Positions 8,479 through 17,980 are shown, counted from the first letter of the stretch. The stretch: DNA of 60,316 nt from Clostridium oryzae (GCF_002029235.1 NZ_MZGV01000028.1:1-60316), one strand, 5' to 3'. Numbers and translations: made by a program. The notes: generated from the letters alone by a model not told the origin.

Positions 8479-9903
8479 TTATTGTATGCTAATATTATTT
8501 GCAGTATCCTTAGGAAGAATTAGTTCAAATATTATTCTTTGCCCTTGAATTTTAACTTCGGCTTTCCCATTATGCAGCTTTAATATTTCCTGGGTAATAG
8601 AAAGTCCTAGTCCACTTCCAACCTTTTTTCCGTTCTGCTTTCTCGATTTGTCCTGTTTATATAACCTCTTAAAGAACTTTGCTGCCTCCGCTTCTGATAC
8701 TTTCTGCAGCGGCACACTGCTTACAGCTATTACACCATAACTTTTTTTATGAATAATTCTCTGATTAACATTTACTTCTACAGTAGTTCTCTTCTTTGAA
8801 TATTTCAATGCATTAGATAAGAGATTATTTATCGCTCTATATAGAAGTTCTCCATCACCACTTATATTTATTGGATTATCATCTAAAGCTGCAATTAGTT
8901 CTAAATCGCCTTTCTTAAAGAATGAAGCTTCTTCCTCGATTATCTGCCTTACCAATTCCTGAATATAAATAACTTCTACATTGAATTCAATATCCTTTGA
9001 AGATAACTTTGAGTAATCGAAAAAATCATCCAACATCGTTTTAAGATAGCTGCCTTTTCTGTTCATTATAGATATATATTCATAAAGTTCAGCTTCTGTT
9101 TCGTATTTTCTTTCTTGAATCATATTTATATAACCAATTATTGTTGTAAGGGGCGTTCTTAAATCATGTGAAATGTTCGTTAGAAATTCTTTTCTTTTAT
9201 CCTCTTCCGTTTGCAGTTCCGAAACCATATAATTTACATCCTGAGCCAGACGCGTCAACTCGTTTTTATATTTTATTGGTACCTTATACGTCAAATCTCC
9301 TTCAGCAATTATTCTCACTGACTTGTTTATGCTGATAAGATATCTTAATCTTCCGCTTATGAGCAAAACATATATCAATGGAAATAGAATTAGAAGATAC
9401 AAAAATGCTTTGTTGTCATCTTCTACACCACCAGCATAATTAAAAAAAAGATATTGACCATTCTGTATATAATAGCAGCCTTCAACATTTGCATAGTACC
9501 TTCTGTCATTCTGCAAAATGCCGTTCTTATCAGATAATCGTGACACACTCTTATAACCATTTTTTATATATTGGGGATCAATCTTTAACGTACTGCTATT
9601 AGTACCTGTAATAACTCTGCCTTTCCTATCAACTAAATAAATTGTATAGCTGTCTTCCCAAAATCGTTTTATTGTATCTTCTGCTTTTTCTTCATTGTAG
9701 TTTTTTATTCTGTGAAGAGAATTTACCAAAATATTGATTTTATTTTTGTAAACATATTCATAAGTCTGTTTATCATCTTTTCTTCCTATGCCAAAATCAT
9801 TTTTCACTATACTATTTATTAGAAGTGCTAATATTACTGAAATAATCAGAGCTGCAAAAATAAATATTACAAGTTCTATTCTAAGACTTTTGATCCTTTT
9901 CAA
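8479..9903 (-). CDS. Sensor histidine kinase with HAMP domain
   Basis: A classical membrane kinase of 474 residues: helix 1 at about 11-33, an extracytoplasmic sensor region of about 130 residues, helix 2 at about 165-185, HAMP at about 188-236, the dimerisation domain with H246 in NISHDLRTPL and a C-terminal ATPase domain (GSGLGLSITQEIL). The start is a TTG at 9903 inside the end of the regulator gene (23-nt overlap) with GGGGAGTGGG upstream; no better start exists. Last gene of the ATPase-permease-regulator-kinase operon, it probably senses the substrate or stress the transporter handles. Confidence 0.9.
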   Translation of the reverse strand: MKRIKSLRIELVIFIFAALIISVILALLINSIVKNDFGIGRKDDKQTYEYVYKNKINILVNSLHRIKNYNEEKAEDTIKRFWEDSYTIYLVDRKGRVITGTNSSTLKIDPQYIKNGYKSVSRLSDKNGILQNDRRYYANVEGCYYIQNGQYLFFNYAGGVEDDNKAFLYLLILFPLIYVLLISGRLRYLISINKSVRIIAEGDLTYKVPIKYKNELTRLAQDVNYMVSELQTEEDKRKEFLTNISHDLRTPLTTIIGYINMIQERKYETEAELYEYISIMNRKGSYLKTMLDDFFDYSKLSSKDIEFNVEVIYIQELVRQIIEEEASFFKKGDLELIAALDDNPINISGDGELLYRAINNLLSNALKYSKKRTTVEVNVNQRIIHKKSYGVIAVSSVPLQKVSEAEAAKFFKRLYKQDKSRKQNGKKVGSGLGLSITQEILKLHNGKAEVKIQGQRIIFELILPKDTANNISIQ

Positions 9904-10588
9904 TCTTATATCCCACTCCCCAAATAGTTTTTATATACTTGCTTCCTTTAACCTTGTCTCCAATCTTTTCTCGTAGATTTTTAATATGTGCTAGTACACT
10001 GTTGTCATTTTCAAGAAAATCTTCTTTCCATATAAGTTCATAAATATTTCTTGTTGAAAATACTTTGCCTTTATTTGCAGCCAACAACGCTAGTATTTCA
10101 AACTCCTTATTAGTAAGACTTATCTGATACTCATCCCTTATAACGGTATGCTCCTCAATATTAATTTCAAGATCTTTTACATATAAGATGTTATCTTTGT
10201 GATTCATCTGCCCGTATTCAGCTCTTTTTAATATGGCCTTAATTCTAAAAGAAAGTTCGGTAAAATCAAATGGTTTTATTACGTAATCGTCGCAGCCCTT
10301 CATAAATCCAAGTACTTTATCCATCTGCTGTCCTTTAGCTGTTAAAAGTATTACCGGAACTTGCGTAAATTCTCTCATTTTACTAAGCATCGTGTATCCA
10401 TCCATATTAGGCATCATAACATCAAGCAAAACAAGAGAAAAGGATTCTCTCTTTAAAAAATCCAGTCCCTCTTGTCCATCATATGCACACTGTACAGCAT
10501 AACCCTCTTTTTCAAAATAGGTACTCAGCATATCTACTATATCCTTGTCATCATCTACAATTAAAATATTATTAATCAATTCTTTCAC
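9881..10588 (-). CDS. OmpR-family response regulator
   Basis: A 235-residue regulator with a receiver (D56 in LLDVMMPNMDG, KPFDF lysine) and a C-terminal winged helix ending in KTIWGVGYKIEK. It is 2 nt downstream of the permease gene and overlaps the kinase gene. It probably controls its own operon, since the transporter genes come first and no separate promoter is obvious. Confidence 0.93.
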   Translation of the reverse strand: MKELINNILIVDDDKDIVDMLSTYFEKEGYAVQCAYDGQEGLDFLKRESFSLVLLDVMMPNMDGYTMLSKMREFTQVPVILLTAKGQQMDKVLGFMKGCDDYVIKPFDFTELSFRIKAILKRAEYGQMNHKDNILYVKDLEINIEEHTVIRDEYQISLTNKEFEILALLAANKGKVFSTRNIYELIWKEDFLENDNSVLAHIKNLREKIGDKVKGSKYIKTIWGVGYKIEKDQKS

Positions 10589-10590
10589 TC

Positions 10591-12909
10591 CTAATTTTCC
10601 CTAAGCAACTCATAGTCCGCCTTTTTATTTGCTTTTATAACCGGCATAATAAATGAAACAATACAAAGTATAGTAGCAGCCGCAATTGCTATAAAAACAT
10701 CAAACTGCGAAGGAGCCTGTTTTATGCCAAGCATATTACAGATAGCTTTAGACAGCAAACTATAAAAGCTGCAGGCTATTACAGCCGACATGATTATCAA
10801 CATTATTTGTTTTATAACATAATACACAAATATAAAACTTTTACCAAGTCCAAGCGCTCTTATAATCGCATCCTGCTTTCTTTCTTCCGAAGCAGTTATA
10901 TAGACTATATTAACATTAAAAAGCAAAGATGAAAATATAACCATCAATGATAAAATCTTAAAGAGTTTTATATAGCGTTCGATAAATTGCGAGAGGCTAT
11001 TTCCTAACGTATTTATTGCGATTATCGGGGAGTTGTTTATTTTATTCATCCAACTATGTCCATTTGAACTTATAAAGTAAATTTCTCTTTTTCCTCCACC
11101 ACTATATGGTGCCAATATACCATTACTGTTTACAAAAGAATTATCATAAACTCCAGTTATTTTAAAATTTCTTTCTCCTCTTTCTGTTTGGATTTTAAGC
11201 ATATCTCCAACCTTAAGTTTATTTGTTTTTTCATAATTAGTGGTAATAAGACATCCATTATCATTTCTGAAGTCTAAATTCTTTCCATCAACTAATTTAA
11301 ATTTTAATTTGTAATCCTTCTGTTTTATGCCATACAGCTCTATCTCCCCATCCTCAATTTTGTGATTTTCTATTTTTCCGGCACTGACATAACATTTTGT
11401 ATAAGCTTTAACACCATTACTTTTCGTTAAAACTCCCTTTACATCATCTTTATCGCTTTTTTGAAGCAGATAATTATATGGAAGTTTCTTTTTTAACGTA
11501 CTACGAACATTGTTTTTAATCGTTCTCCCCATCAATACCGACACTAATATAAAAGATACTGTTATAGCTAAACTCAAAGCTATTAAAGAAAACATCATGA
11601 AGTTTTTCTTCACATTTTTAAAAGTGTAAATAACTGCATTGTTTCTAAAAGGTATGCTGGTGAGCAGTTTTATTATAACTGAGCAAATGATAAGAAAAAG
11701 TCCGATGACTACCAATATTCCTAATGACATTCCTAGATTTATTCCACTTCCAATGTAAATTGAGTAAGCAACAATTATGACAGGCATTATCAATAATAGT
11801 AAAATAAATGTTCTCTTTTTTAATCTATTTAAATCCTCTTCATTTTCTCTCAAAATAGAAATACCTTTTATACCCTTTAATATAGTGAACGGTATGTTAA
11901 TAACCAATAAGAAAAACATTATGTTTAGCAAAATCCCCTTAATACCAATAGCAATTTCGATTATCAATGATACACACTGCCCGGCATAATTTGCTCTAAG
12001 TATCACTGGTACCAGAAAAACTCCCGAAACCAAAGATATTATAACTGGAATGCCAACTATTATCAGCATTTCTAATCCTAACGCTTTCCTTATATCTCTA
12101 TTTTCTATAGACATAAGCTTCATTATTGCTATATCTCTTTTCCTTCGAACAATTAATATTAAACAAGTGCTGACCATAGTGACTGAAGATAATATATATG
12201 CCATCGTAGTCAATATACCCAGGGTTCCTATCTCCATATCTTCTTTACTTTTGATTTGTGCTTTTCTATCCTTTATTGAAAAATATCTGCAGGAGCTGTC
12301 CTTTAACTTCAACTGCCTTTTTAAATACTCTCCATTTCCTTTTCCCTGTATATATGCACGGCTTGGCCTAGATGATTTTTCAGCTATTTTTGCATAACTA
12401 ATTATTTCATCATCACTACTAACAGCCATAGGGCTTTCTTCTATAGCTTTTATGTCATATGTTTTAGCTCCCAGCTGTTCATTAATTACCGTAATCTTAT
12501 CTCCTGCACTAAGCGAAATGTTTTTCGCAAGCTGTTCTGCAATTATTATCTGATTATTTTTTAACCCATTTTCACCCAAAATTATATTTGCATAAATCTT
12601 TCTTCCATCCTTATTTTTAAAAAAGGCTGCACCTGCTCCTTTTAACGTCACTTTATATTTACCTTCATCTAAACTATTTAGCTCTTTAATAAATTCCCTG
12701 GAAAAACAGTTTGAATATATGGAAAGCATTCCTCCATTTATAGCCTTAATGTTATTTTCATTATAATTCTTTAAGTTCAATGCAACTATTGGAACTACTA
12801 TTGACAAAGTTGAGGTTATTAAAATAGAAATTAGCGTAAAAAATATAAGCAGCTTTTCCTTTTTCATCTTTTTTAAATTGTATAATCTAAATACGTTAAG
12901 ATAATTCAC
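10591..12909 (-). CDS. MacB/FtsX-type ABC permease, 772 residues
   Basis: An ABC permease with an N-terminal membrane helix (about 18-40), a long outer domain to about 225, a block of helices in the middle (about 230-410), a second helix (about 430-455) with another outer domain (about 460-640) and three C-terminal helices. This duplicated FtsX arrangement is found in exporters of peptides and lipoproteins. The GTG start at 12909 overlaps the ATPase stop by 14 nt and has an AGGACGG-like site. The substrate is unknown. Antimicrobial peptide or bacteriocin export is plausible given the two-component partner. Confidence 0.87.
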   Translation of the reverse strand: MNYLNVFRLYNLKKMKKEKLLIFFTLISILITSTLSIVVPIVALNLKNYNENNIKAINGGMLSIYSNCFSREFIKELNSLDEGKYKVTLKGAGAAFFKNKDGRKIYANIILGENGLKNNQIIIAEQLAKNISLSAGDKITVINEQLGAKTYDIKAIEESPMAVSSDDEIISYAKIAEKSSRPSRAYIQGKGNGEYLKRQLKLKDSSCRYFSIKDRKAQIKSKEDMEIGTLGILTTMAYILSSVTMVSTCLILIVRRKRDIAIMKLMSIENRDIRKALGLEMLIIVGIPVIISLVSGVFLVPVILRANYAGQCVSLIIEIAIGIKGILLNIMFFLLVINIPFTILKGIKGISILRENEEDLNRLKKRTFILLLLIMPVIIVAYSIYIGSGINLGMSLGILVVIGLFLIICSVIIKLLTSIPFRNNAVIYTFKNVKKNFMMFSLIALSLAITVSFILVSVLMGRTIKNNVRSTLKKKLPYNYLLQKSDKDDVKGVLTKSNGVKAYTKCYVSAGKIENHKIEDGEIELYGIKQKDYKLKFKLVDGKNLDFRNDNGCLITTNYEKTNKLKVGDMLKIQTERGERNFKITGVYDNSFVNSNGILAPYSGGGKREIYFISSNGHSWMNKINNSPIIAINTLGNSLSQFIERYIKLFKILSLMVIFSSLLFNVNIVYITASEERKQDAIIRALGLGKSFIFVYYVIKQIMLIIMSAVIACSFYSLLSKAICNMLGIKQAPSQFDVFIAIAAATILCIVSFIMPVIKANKKADYELLREN

Positions 12910-13564
12910 TTATCTCACCGTCCTTTAGAATAATTTTTCTTTCTCCCAAAGCCCCTATGTCCTTATCATGTGTAACTATTATTAATGTACAGCCTGTTTC
13001 TTTTCTAATATTCATTAATAATTCTATTACCCTCTTACTATTCACACTATCCAGTGCTCCTGTTGGCTCATCACAAAGAATTATCCTAGGATTATTTACA
13101 AGCGCTCTTACCACTGCAACTCTTTGAGCTTCTCCTCCTGAAAGTGAAGCTGAATTTGAATTTTTCTTATGCTGAAGTCCCACTTTTTCTAAAAGTGACT
13201 CTCCTTTCCTCTTTTTTTCTCTGTAACTGCTTTTATCTTTCATTGCGATGATCAGATTTTCTAAGGGAGTTAGTGCTGAAATTAAATTTGCGTTTTGAAA
13301 TATAAGTCCAATATTTTTTCCTCTGAAAGCCTCTATAGCTTTTTCACTCAGCTTTCCCATATTGTTATTATCGATACATATGTCTCCAGTGGTCGGAGTA
13401 TCTAAAAGTGCTAATAAATATAGTAAAGTCGATTTTCCTCCTCCTGAGGGACCCATTATTGTAACAAAATCTCCATCAGCTATAGACAAATTAATATTTT
13501 TTAGTACTAACTGTTTAACATCACCTTTAACAAAATCCTTGCGTACATTTCTTATTGAAATCAA
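12896..13564 (-). CDS. ABC transporter ATP-binding protein (MacB/LolD type)
   Basis: A 222-residue ATPase with Walker A GPSGGGKS (38-45), signature SLSGGEAQR and Walker B IILCDEPTGALD. It is the first gene of the four-gene operon and partners the permease that follows. The start is a TTG at 13564 with GGGGG 7 nt upstream. That start codon is the last base of a T-run following a strong hairpin, so initiation or read-through is probably controlled there. Confidence 0.92.
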   Translation of the reverse strand: MISIRNVRKDFVKGDVKQLVLKNINLSIADGDFVTIMGPSGGGKSTLLYLLALLDTPTTGDICIDNNNMGKLSEKAIEAFRGKNIGLIFQNANLISALTPLENLIIAMKDKSSYREKKRKGESLLEKVGLQHKKNSNSASLSGGEAQRVAVVRALVNNPRIILCDEPTGALDSVNSKRVIELLMNIRKETGCTLIIVTHDKDIGALGERKIILKDGEISELS

Positions 13565-13612
13565 AAAAATTCCCCCTTAAACTTGTTCCTACAAATACAA
13601 GTTTAAAGGGAA
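13562..13612 (-). promoter_or_regulatory. Hairpin over the ribosome site and start codon (attenuator-like)
   Basis: On the minus strand TTCCCTTTAAACTTGT (13612-13597) pairs almost perfectly with ACAAGTTTAAGGGGGAA (13586-13570) around a 10-nt loop, followed by TTTTTTTG. The stem buries the GGGGG ribosome site and the T-run runs straight into the TTG start. It fits either an intrinsic terminator used as an attenuator or a translational block. Confidence 0.65.
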
Positions 13613-13659
13613 AAACTTTAGAAACTATTTATTAAAAATGAAGAAAAAATGAAAAATAA

Positions 13660-13711
13660 GGGATGAGTGACCTCTGTCGGCTGAAAAATGCCTCCGACGG
13701 TCACTCATCCC
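13660..13711 (-). repeat. GTCGGCT-core hairpin element, copy 2
   Basis: The 13-bp perfect arms GGGATGAGTGACC (13660-13672) and GGTCACTCATCCC (13699-13711) enclose the core TCTGTCGGCTGAAAAATGCC plus TCCGAC. It has the same 52-nt length as copy 1 but quite different arm sequence. CTATGCATCTA follows in both. The rest of the 13613-13990 gap holds the pyrimidine repeat at its right end and nothing else I can name. Confidence 0.8.
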
Positions 13712-13881
13712 TTTAACCGACTCTATGCATCTACAGAGTATTATTTTCTATACTACTTCTTACAAATTATTTTCTTGTTTATTTGCTGGATAGTGTTTTC
13801 TTTAGAATTACCTTTATATTACTTCGTATATTATATAGTTACTTCTTTAACAATACATGTAATATATTCCTGTAGTGTTGA

Positions 13882-13990
13882 AAGTTATCTGCTGATAATC
13901 AGGTTTAAAATCTCAGGAATTCTGCACAGCAGAATTTCCACCTTCACTTCACTCTTTACTCTTTTCTCTTTTCTCTTTACTCTCTGCTCT
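13882..13990 (-). repeat. 3'-UTR repeat, copy 2
   Basis: It matches the block at 1062-1160: AGTTATCTGCTGAT, then a hairpin AATTCTGC/GCAGAATT, then a long C/T tract ending at the stop codon of the transporter gene. On the mRNA it is a purine-rich tract followed by a hairpin. Confidence 0.6.
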
Positions 13991-14914
13991 CTACTCTTTT
14001 GTACTTGCCATCTTACAGTTTATTTTATGAGGATACTTACACTCAACACAGTTTTCTGCGCAGGATTCTACGTGTATCATTACCTCAGTATTCTTTAGTA
14101 AGCTATCTAAATCTGCCTCTATTTTATCACAAATATCATGTGCGCTTTTTACTGATATATTTTCAGGCATAACTAAATGCAGGTCCACACATTTTGTACT
14201 TCCTGATTTTCTAGTTCTTAAATTATGAAAATTACAATAAACAGAACTATATTTATCAATAACATCTTGAATAACTTTTATTTCTTTATCTGATAACTTT
14301 GTATCCAAAAGCGGATTAAATGCTGTCTTTAATAATTCAAAGGATTCTTTTAATATAAATAAAGCAACTATAATAGCCACTATAGGGTCTAAAAATTCAA
14401 GTTTTGTAATGCAGATTAATAATAATCCGCTGCCTACTCCAAGGGCAGTATAAACATCGGTTTTAAGATGAAGTGCGTCTGCTTCAAGAGCTATAGAATC
14501 CTCCTGTTTAGCTACTTTGTACAACTTTCTCGAAACCATGAAATTTATTCCAGATGAAATAAACATAACTATAAATCCCATAGCTAAAAAGCCTACCTTG
14601 CCATTAGGATGCAGAATCTTATTAACAGATTCTATTATTATCCATACAGCAGCTGCAAAAATTAATAATGACTCAATAACTCCAGAAATATTTTCAAATT
14701 TTCCATGACCATAGGGATGTTCTTTATCAGCTGGTCTGCTAGATATCCTAACTGAGAAAAAAGCTATTATTGCAGCTATTAAATCCATTGTGGAATGAAT
14801 TGCTTCAGATAATATACTAACAGAACCAGTGTATAAACCCACCAACAGTTTCATGCCCATAAGCACAGAATTAGATATTACTGAAAGTCGGGCCACTTTG
14901 GTCTTACTATTCAT
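13991..14914 (-). CDS. Cation diffusion facilitator metal exporter
   Basis: A 307-residue CDF antiporter that expels divalent metal from the cytoplasm. Six membrane helices fill about residues 10-205 and a cytoplasmic ferredoxin-like domain follows. The metal site shows HxxxD in helix 2 (H40, D44) and again in helix 5 (ALHLKTD), the pattern usual for zinc-type CDFs. The start is the ATG at 14914 with GGAGG 9 nt upstream; the longer frame has no such site. The C-terminus is an unusual Cys/His-rich tail (CAENCVECKYPHKINC) that may bind metal. Upstream palindromes suggest metal-dependent control. Confidence 0.9.
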   Translation of the reverse strand: MNSKTKVARLSVISNSVLMGMKLLVGLYTGSVSILSEAIHSTMDLIAAIIAFFSVRISSRPADKEHPYGHGKFENISGVIESLLIFAAAVWIIIESVNKILHPNGKVGFLAMGFIVMFISSGINFMVSRKLYKVAKQEDSIALEADALHLKTDVYTALGVGSGLLLICITKLEFLDPIVAIIVALFILKESFELLKTAFNPLLDTKLSDKEIKVIQDVIDKYSSVYCNFHNLRTRKSGSTKCVDLHLVMPENISVKSAHDICDKIEADLDSLLKNTEVMIHVESCAENCVECKYPHKINCKMASTKE

Positions 14915-14940
14915 AAAATTGCCTCCAAAATAATTGTTTA

Positions 14941-15074
14941 TTATCAAATGATAATAAGGTATTAGATATATAATAATGAAAATATGTTTGAATGTCAATA
15001 TTTATACATCAAATGATTCAATCGATATGATTATCAATTGATAACTTAAAATTAACAAGTACACTTATCAATTG
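14941..15074 (-). promoter_or_regulatory. Repeated TTATCAATTGATAA-type operators
   Basis: Two 14-bp palindromes, TTATCAAATGATAA (14941-14954) and TTATCAATTGATAA (15031-15044), and a half copy TTATCAATTG (15065-15074) lie upstream of the metal exporter. The form resembles Fur-family boxes (GATAAT/ATTATC half sites). No regulator gene is adjacent. The rest of the 14915-15219 gap is AT-rich and holds a hairpin element at its right end. Confidence 0.5.
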
Positions 15075-15147
15075 CACTAAATATTCATATATTTACTTCT
15101 TTCATTTTTCAATAATACTGTTCTCATTTAAAAAGTTCATTGAAAAA

Positions 15148-15201
15148 GAATGGAAGTGATTTTCGTCAGCCGCAAAATGCCTCCTACAATTACTTCCATT
15201 C
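15148..15201. repeat. GTCGGCT-core hairpin element, copy 3
   Basis: Arms GAATGGAAGTGATT (15148-15161) and AATTACTTCCATTC (15188-15201) pair with one difference around the core TTCGTCAGCCGCAAAATGCC plus TCCTAC. It ends 18 nt beyond the stop of the oxidoreductase gene. Here the arm difference is a G-U pair on the plus strand, unlike most other copies. Confidence 0.75.
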
Positions 15202-15219
15202 TATATAATTAACCTATTA

Positions 15220-16215
15220 TTATTTTAAATTAGTCATCGCTTTTTCAGCCCAACTGGAATCCTTATATATAGCTCTTCCAACACCAATTAAATCTGCTTT
15301 ACCTTCAGCAAGAATTTTCTCTGCAGCCTCAACTTCTGTAATCCCTCCCGTTACCATAACAGGTATCTTTACCTGCTTTTTTATTTCTTGAGATAATACT
15401 GAGAAATATCCTTGCTCAGTAAGTCCTGGAACTAAGTATCCACAGAAACCTCCTGAAATATCAAGCATATCTACTCCTGCCTTTTCAAATTCATAGGCAG
15501 CAGCTTTACTGTCTTCAATGGTCAATCCTCCATCTTTATAATCTGATGCTCCTAGACGCAAAAATATTGGAAAATCCTCCCCTACAGCTTCACGCACAGC
15601 TTTGATTACTTCCAGGTGAATCCTCCTTCTTCCTTGCATATCACCGCCATATTCATCAGTTCGTTTATTCGTTAGCGGCGATAGGAATTGGCTTAAAAGG
15701 TAACCATGAGCCGAGTGAATTTCCACTCCATCAAAGCCTGCTTTTTTCACTCTGGCTGCTGCTTTAGCAAAAGCCTCAATTATCTCCTTTATCTCATCTC
15801 TAGATAGTTCTTTAGGTATCTCGTTATCATTTCTTGCTGGATGCTCAACTGCTGAAGGTCCAACAATCTTCATTCCAGTTACGGCTTCCTTTGCTGCTAT
15901 TCCAGCATGATTAATCTGCATAACTGTTTTTGAACCATTCTTGTGAATAGTGTCTGCTAACTGCTTTAACTTCTCTACAGCACCATCCTCAGCAATAGAA
16001 AGTTGATTGGGACTAGCTTTTCCCTGCTGCATAATAAAACTATGCTCAATTACAATTAATCCTATATAGCCGCCTTTAGACTTTTCATTATAATAATCTA
16101 TTACAGCTTCACTTATTTCACCCTTAGCTCCTGATTTTGCAGTAGCCATAGGCGGCATAACCAATCTGTTTTTCAATTGTAATTTTCCTTGTGTTAATTC
16201 TTTATCTAAATACAT
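15220..16215 (-). CDS. NADH:flavin oxidoreductase, old yellow enzyme family
   Basis: A 331-residue FMN-dependent TIM-barrel reductase. The N-terminal MPPMATAKS, the H-A pair HSAHGYLLSQFLSP, the RTDEYGG motif and the C-terminal GVGRAIYKD phosphate-binding region are characteristic. It probably reduces activated alkenes with NAD(P)H. The physiological substrate is unknown. There is no iron-sulfur extension, so it is not of the enoate-reductase type. GGAGGAG precedes the ATG. It stands alone as a single gene. Confidence 0.88.
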   Translation of the reverse strand: MYLDKELTQGKLQLKNRLVMPPMATAKSGAKGEISEAVIDYYNEKSKGGYIGLIVIEHSFIMQQGKASPNQLSIAEDGAVEKLKQLADTIHKNGSKTVMQINHAGIAAKEAVTGMKIVGPSAVEHPARNDNEIPKELSRDEIKEIIEAFAKAAARVKKAGFDGVEIHSAHGYLLSQFLSPLTNKRTDEYGGDMQGRRRIHLEVIKAVREAVGEDFPIFLRLGASDYKDGGLTIEDSKAAAYEFEKAGVDMLDISGGFCGYLVPGLTEQGYFSVLSQEIKKQVKIPVMVTGGITEVEAAEKILAEGKADLIGVGRAIYKDSSWAEKAMTNLK

Positions 16216-16330
16216 TATATCTCCTCCTGCTTTTTAACTTTCAATAATAATATATCCCTTAGATTGAACTATAAGTCAATATATTTTATATTTTATAAAA
16301 GCAGATATACATATTGATTTAAACACCATA

Positions 16331-17980
16331 TCAATTGGCCTTTAGTTTTGCTGATTTACTTCCCCAAACACACTCATTATTTGTTCCAACTGCACTGAAA
16401 GTCATAACTTTAGAAACTTTATCTGATTCGTCCTGCTGCCTGAAAAATACTCCTTTATACGTAATATTATTTATGGTTACACTCATATTATAAGTACCGT
16501 TTTTCATTGTCCAATTGCCCTTTAGGTCTCCAGTTACAGTCCTATCCTTGTTTAAAATTATTTTCTTCGTTTCAAGCATAGTATCACCGCTATTGGAAGT
16601 ACCATGATTAATGAATTCATATTCTCCCACAACGTCTTTTTCTGAATATCCCTCTTTTGAAATATTATCTCCACTATATTCGTAAGGAGCAACAACCGGC
16701 CATCCATCCTTATTAACAAACATCTGATGTACTCTAACTTCGTGATACTCTGAGCCTGTATTAAATCTAGTATGATAGATTAGGTACATTTGACCATTTG
16801 AATCAATAAACGATGAATTATGTCCACAGGATTTATATCCCACTCTCATATTCTTCAATTTGTAATTGCCCATAAGCTTAATCCCGCAGTAGGCATTATC
16901 CACATTACCTTTTAATGTGGCTTTATTGCCGGCTGCATCTAAGTACGGTCCCTGAGGGTTTCGAGATCTGAATAGCCTCATATTGTAGCCGCCGTTAGCA
17001 GCTAAGCCTGCGTAAGACACATAAAGATAATAGTAGCCTGTATTTTTATCATACACTACAAACGGGCCTTCCCCTGACCTTGTATATCCCCCTGCTATTT
17101 TAATTCCAAAATACCTGTCTGTTACATTTCCGCCAGCCGCAATTCCATCCTTACCAGGATATATAGCTCTACCAGTCTGTTCATCTATTTGAAGCATATA
17201 TATTCCACCTGACCATGAACCATACACCATCCAAAGCTTACCCTCTTTATCATAAAACAAATCTGGATCAATAGCATTAGGGGCATATTCTGTATTGTAA
17301 ACGCCACCATCACCAAACCATTTCGAGTTAGGACCTTTTATAGTTCCCTTATCTATTAGCTTCTTAATGTTTGTATTTGTGTACTTAGTATTGATTTCGC
17401 TTCCTGAATCGTAAGCTTCATCTTTCGTGAAACCCGAATAGACAATTGTGTCAACATATTTATATGGGCCCTCTATATTTTGAGACACCGCATATCCTAT
17501 GCAGGAACGCTTATAAGTAGACGAAGTGCAATAGTATATCATATAAGCACCTTTTTTGCCGTTATCGTTTACATAGTTTTTATTCCAAAATACATAGGGT
17601 GCCCATACTGAATATCCACCTTTGCAGTCAGAATCATCTTTCCCAGCCCAAGCAAAAGAACCAGCCAGATTTTTTGATAGATTTCCATAGAGTTTATTTC
17701 CAGGAGTCTTGTAGGAATTAGTAAACTTTGTCCAATTCTGCAGATCTGTAGATTGAGCAGCTTCAATATGAGAGCCAAATACATAATATTTATTACCAGC
17801 CTTTACTACAGAAGGATCATGTACCGAAACTCTTTTTTTAGATTTCTTTACTTGAGAACTAATACTTTTCTGTTCAGACTTGCCTGTCCTCCTAACGATT
17901 TCAATTGTCACTACACAAATAACAACAACCATAACCACAATAACAAAATATAATACGGACCTTTTTGATGGCTTTTTCAT
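16331..17980 (-). CDS. Secreted GH43 endo-arabinanase
   Basis: A 549-residue glycoside hydrolase with one N-terminal membrane/signal segment (about 9-29), so it acts outside the cell or anchored to it. The five-bladed propeller has the catalytic residues D55 (VHDPSV), D238 (IDPD) and E304 (GEGPF). HNSSF and FNTGSEYHEVRVHQM are typical of endo-1,5-alpha-L-arabinanases. The last 100 residues form a small beta domain as in AbnB-type enzymes. It would release arabino-oligosaccharides from plant pectin side chains. GAGGG lies 10 nt before the ATG. A palindrome upstream may be its operator. Confidence 0.88.
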   Translation of the reverse strand: MKKPSKRSVLYFVIVVMVVVICVVTIEIVRRTGKSEQKSISSQVKKSKKRVSVHDPSVVKAGNKYYVFGSHIEAAQSTDLQNWTKFTNSYKTPGNKLYGNLSKNLAGSFAWAGKDDSDCKGGYSVWAPYVFWNKNYVNDNGKKGAYMIYYCTSSTYKRSCIGYAVSQNIEGPYKYVDTIVYSGFTKDEAYDSGSEINTKYTNTNIKKLIDKGTIKGPNSKWFGDGGVYNTEYAPNAIDPDLFYDKEGKLWMVYGSWSGGIYMLQIDEQTGRAIYPGKDGIAAGGNVTDRYFGIKIAGGYTRSGEGPFVVYDKNTGYYYLYVSYAGLAANGGYNMRLFRSRNPQGPYLDAAGNKATLKGNVDNAYCGIKLMGNYKLKNMRVGYKSCGHNSSFIDSNGQMYLIYHTRFNTGSEYHEVRVHQMFVNKDGWPVVAPYEYSGDNISKEGYSEKDVVGEYEFINHGTSNSGDTMLETKKIILNKDRTVTGDLKGNWTMKNGTYNMSVTINNITYKGVFFRQQDESDKVSKVMTFSAVGTNNECVWGSKSAKLKAN

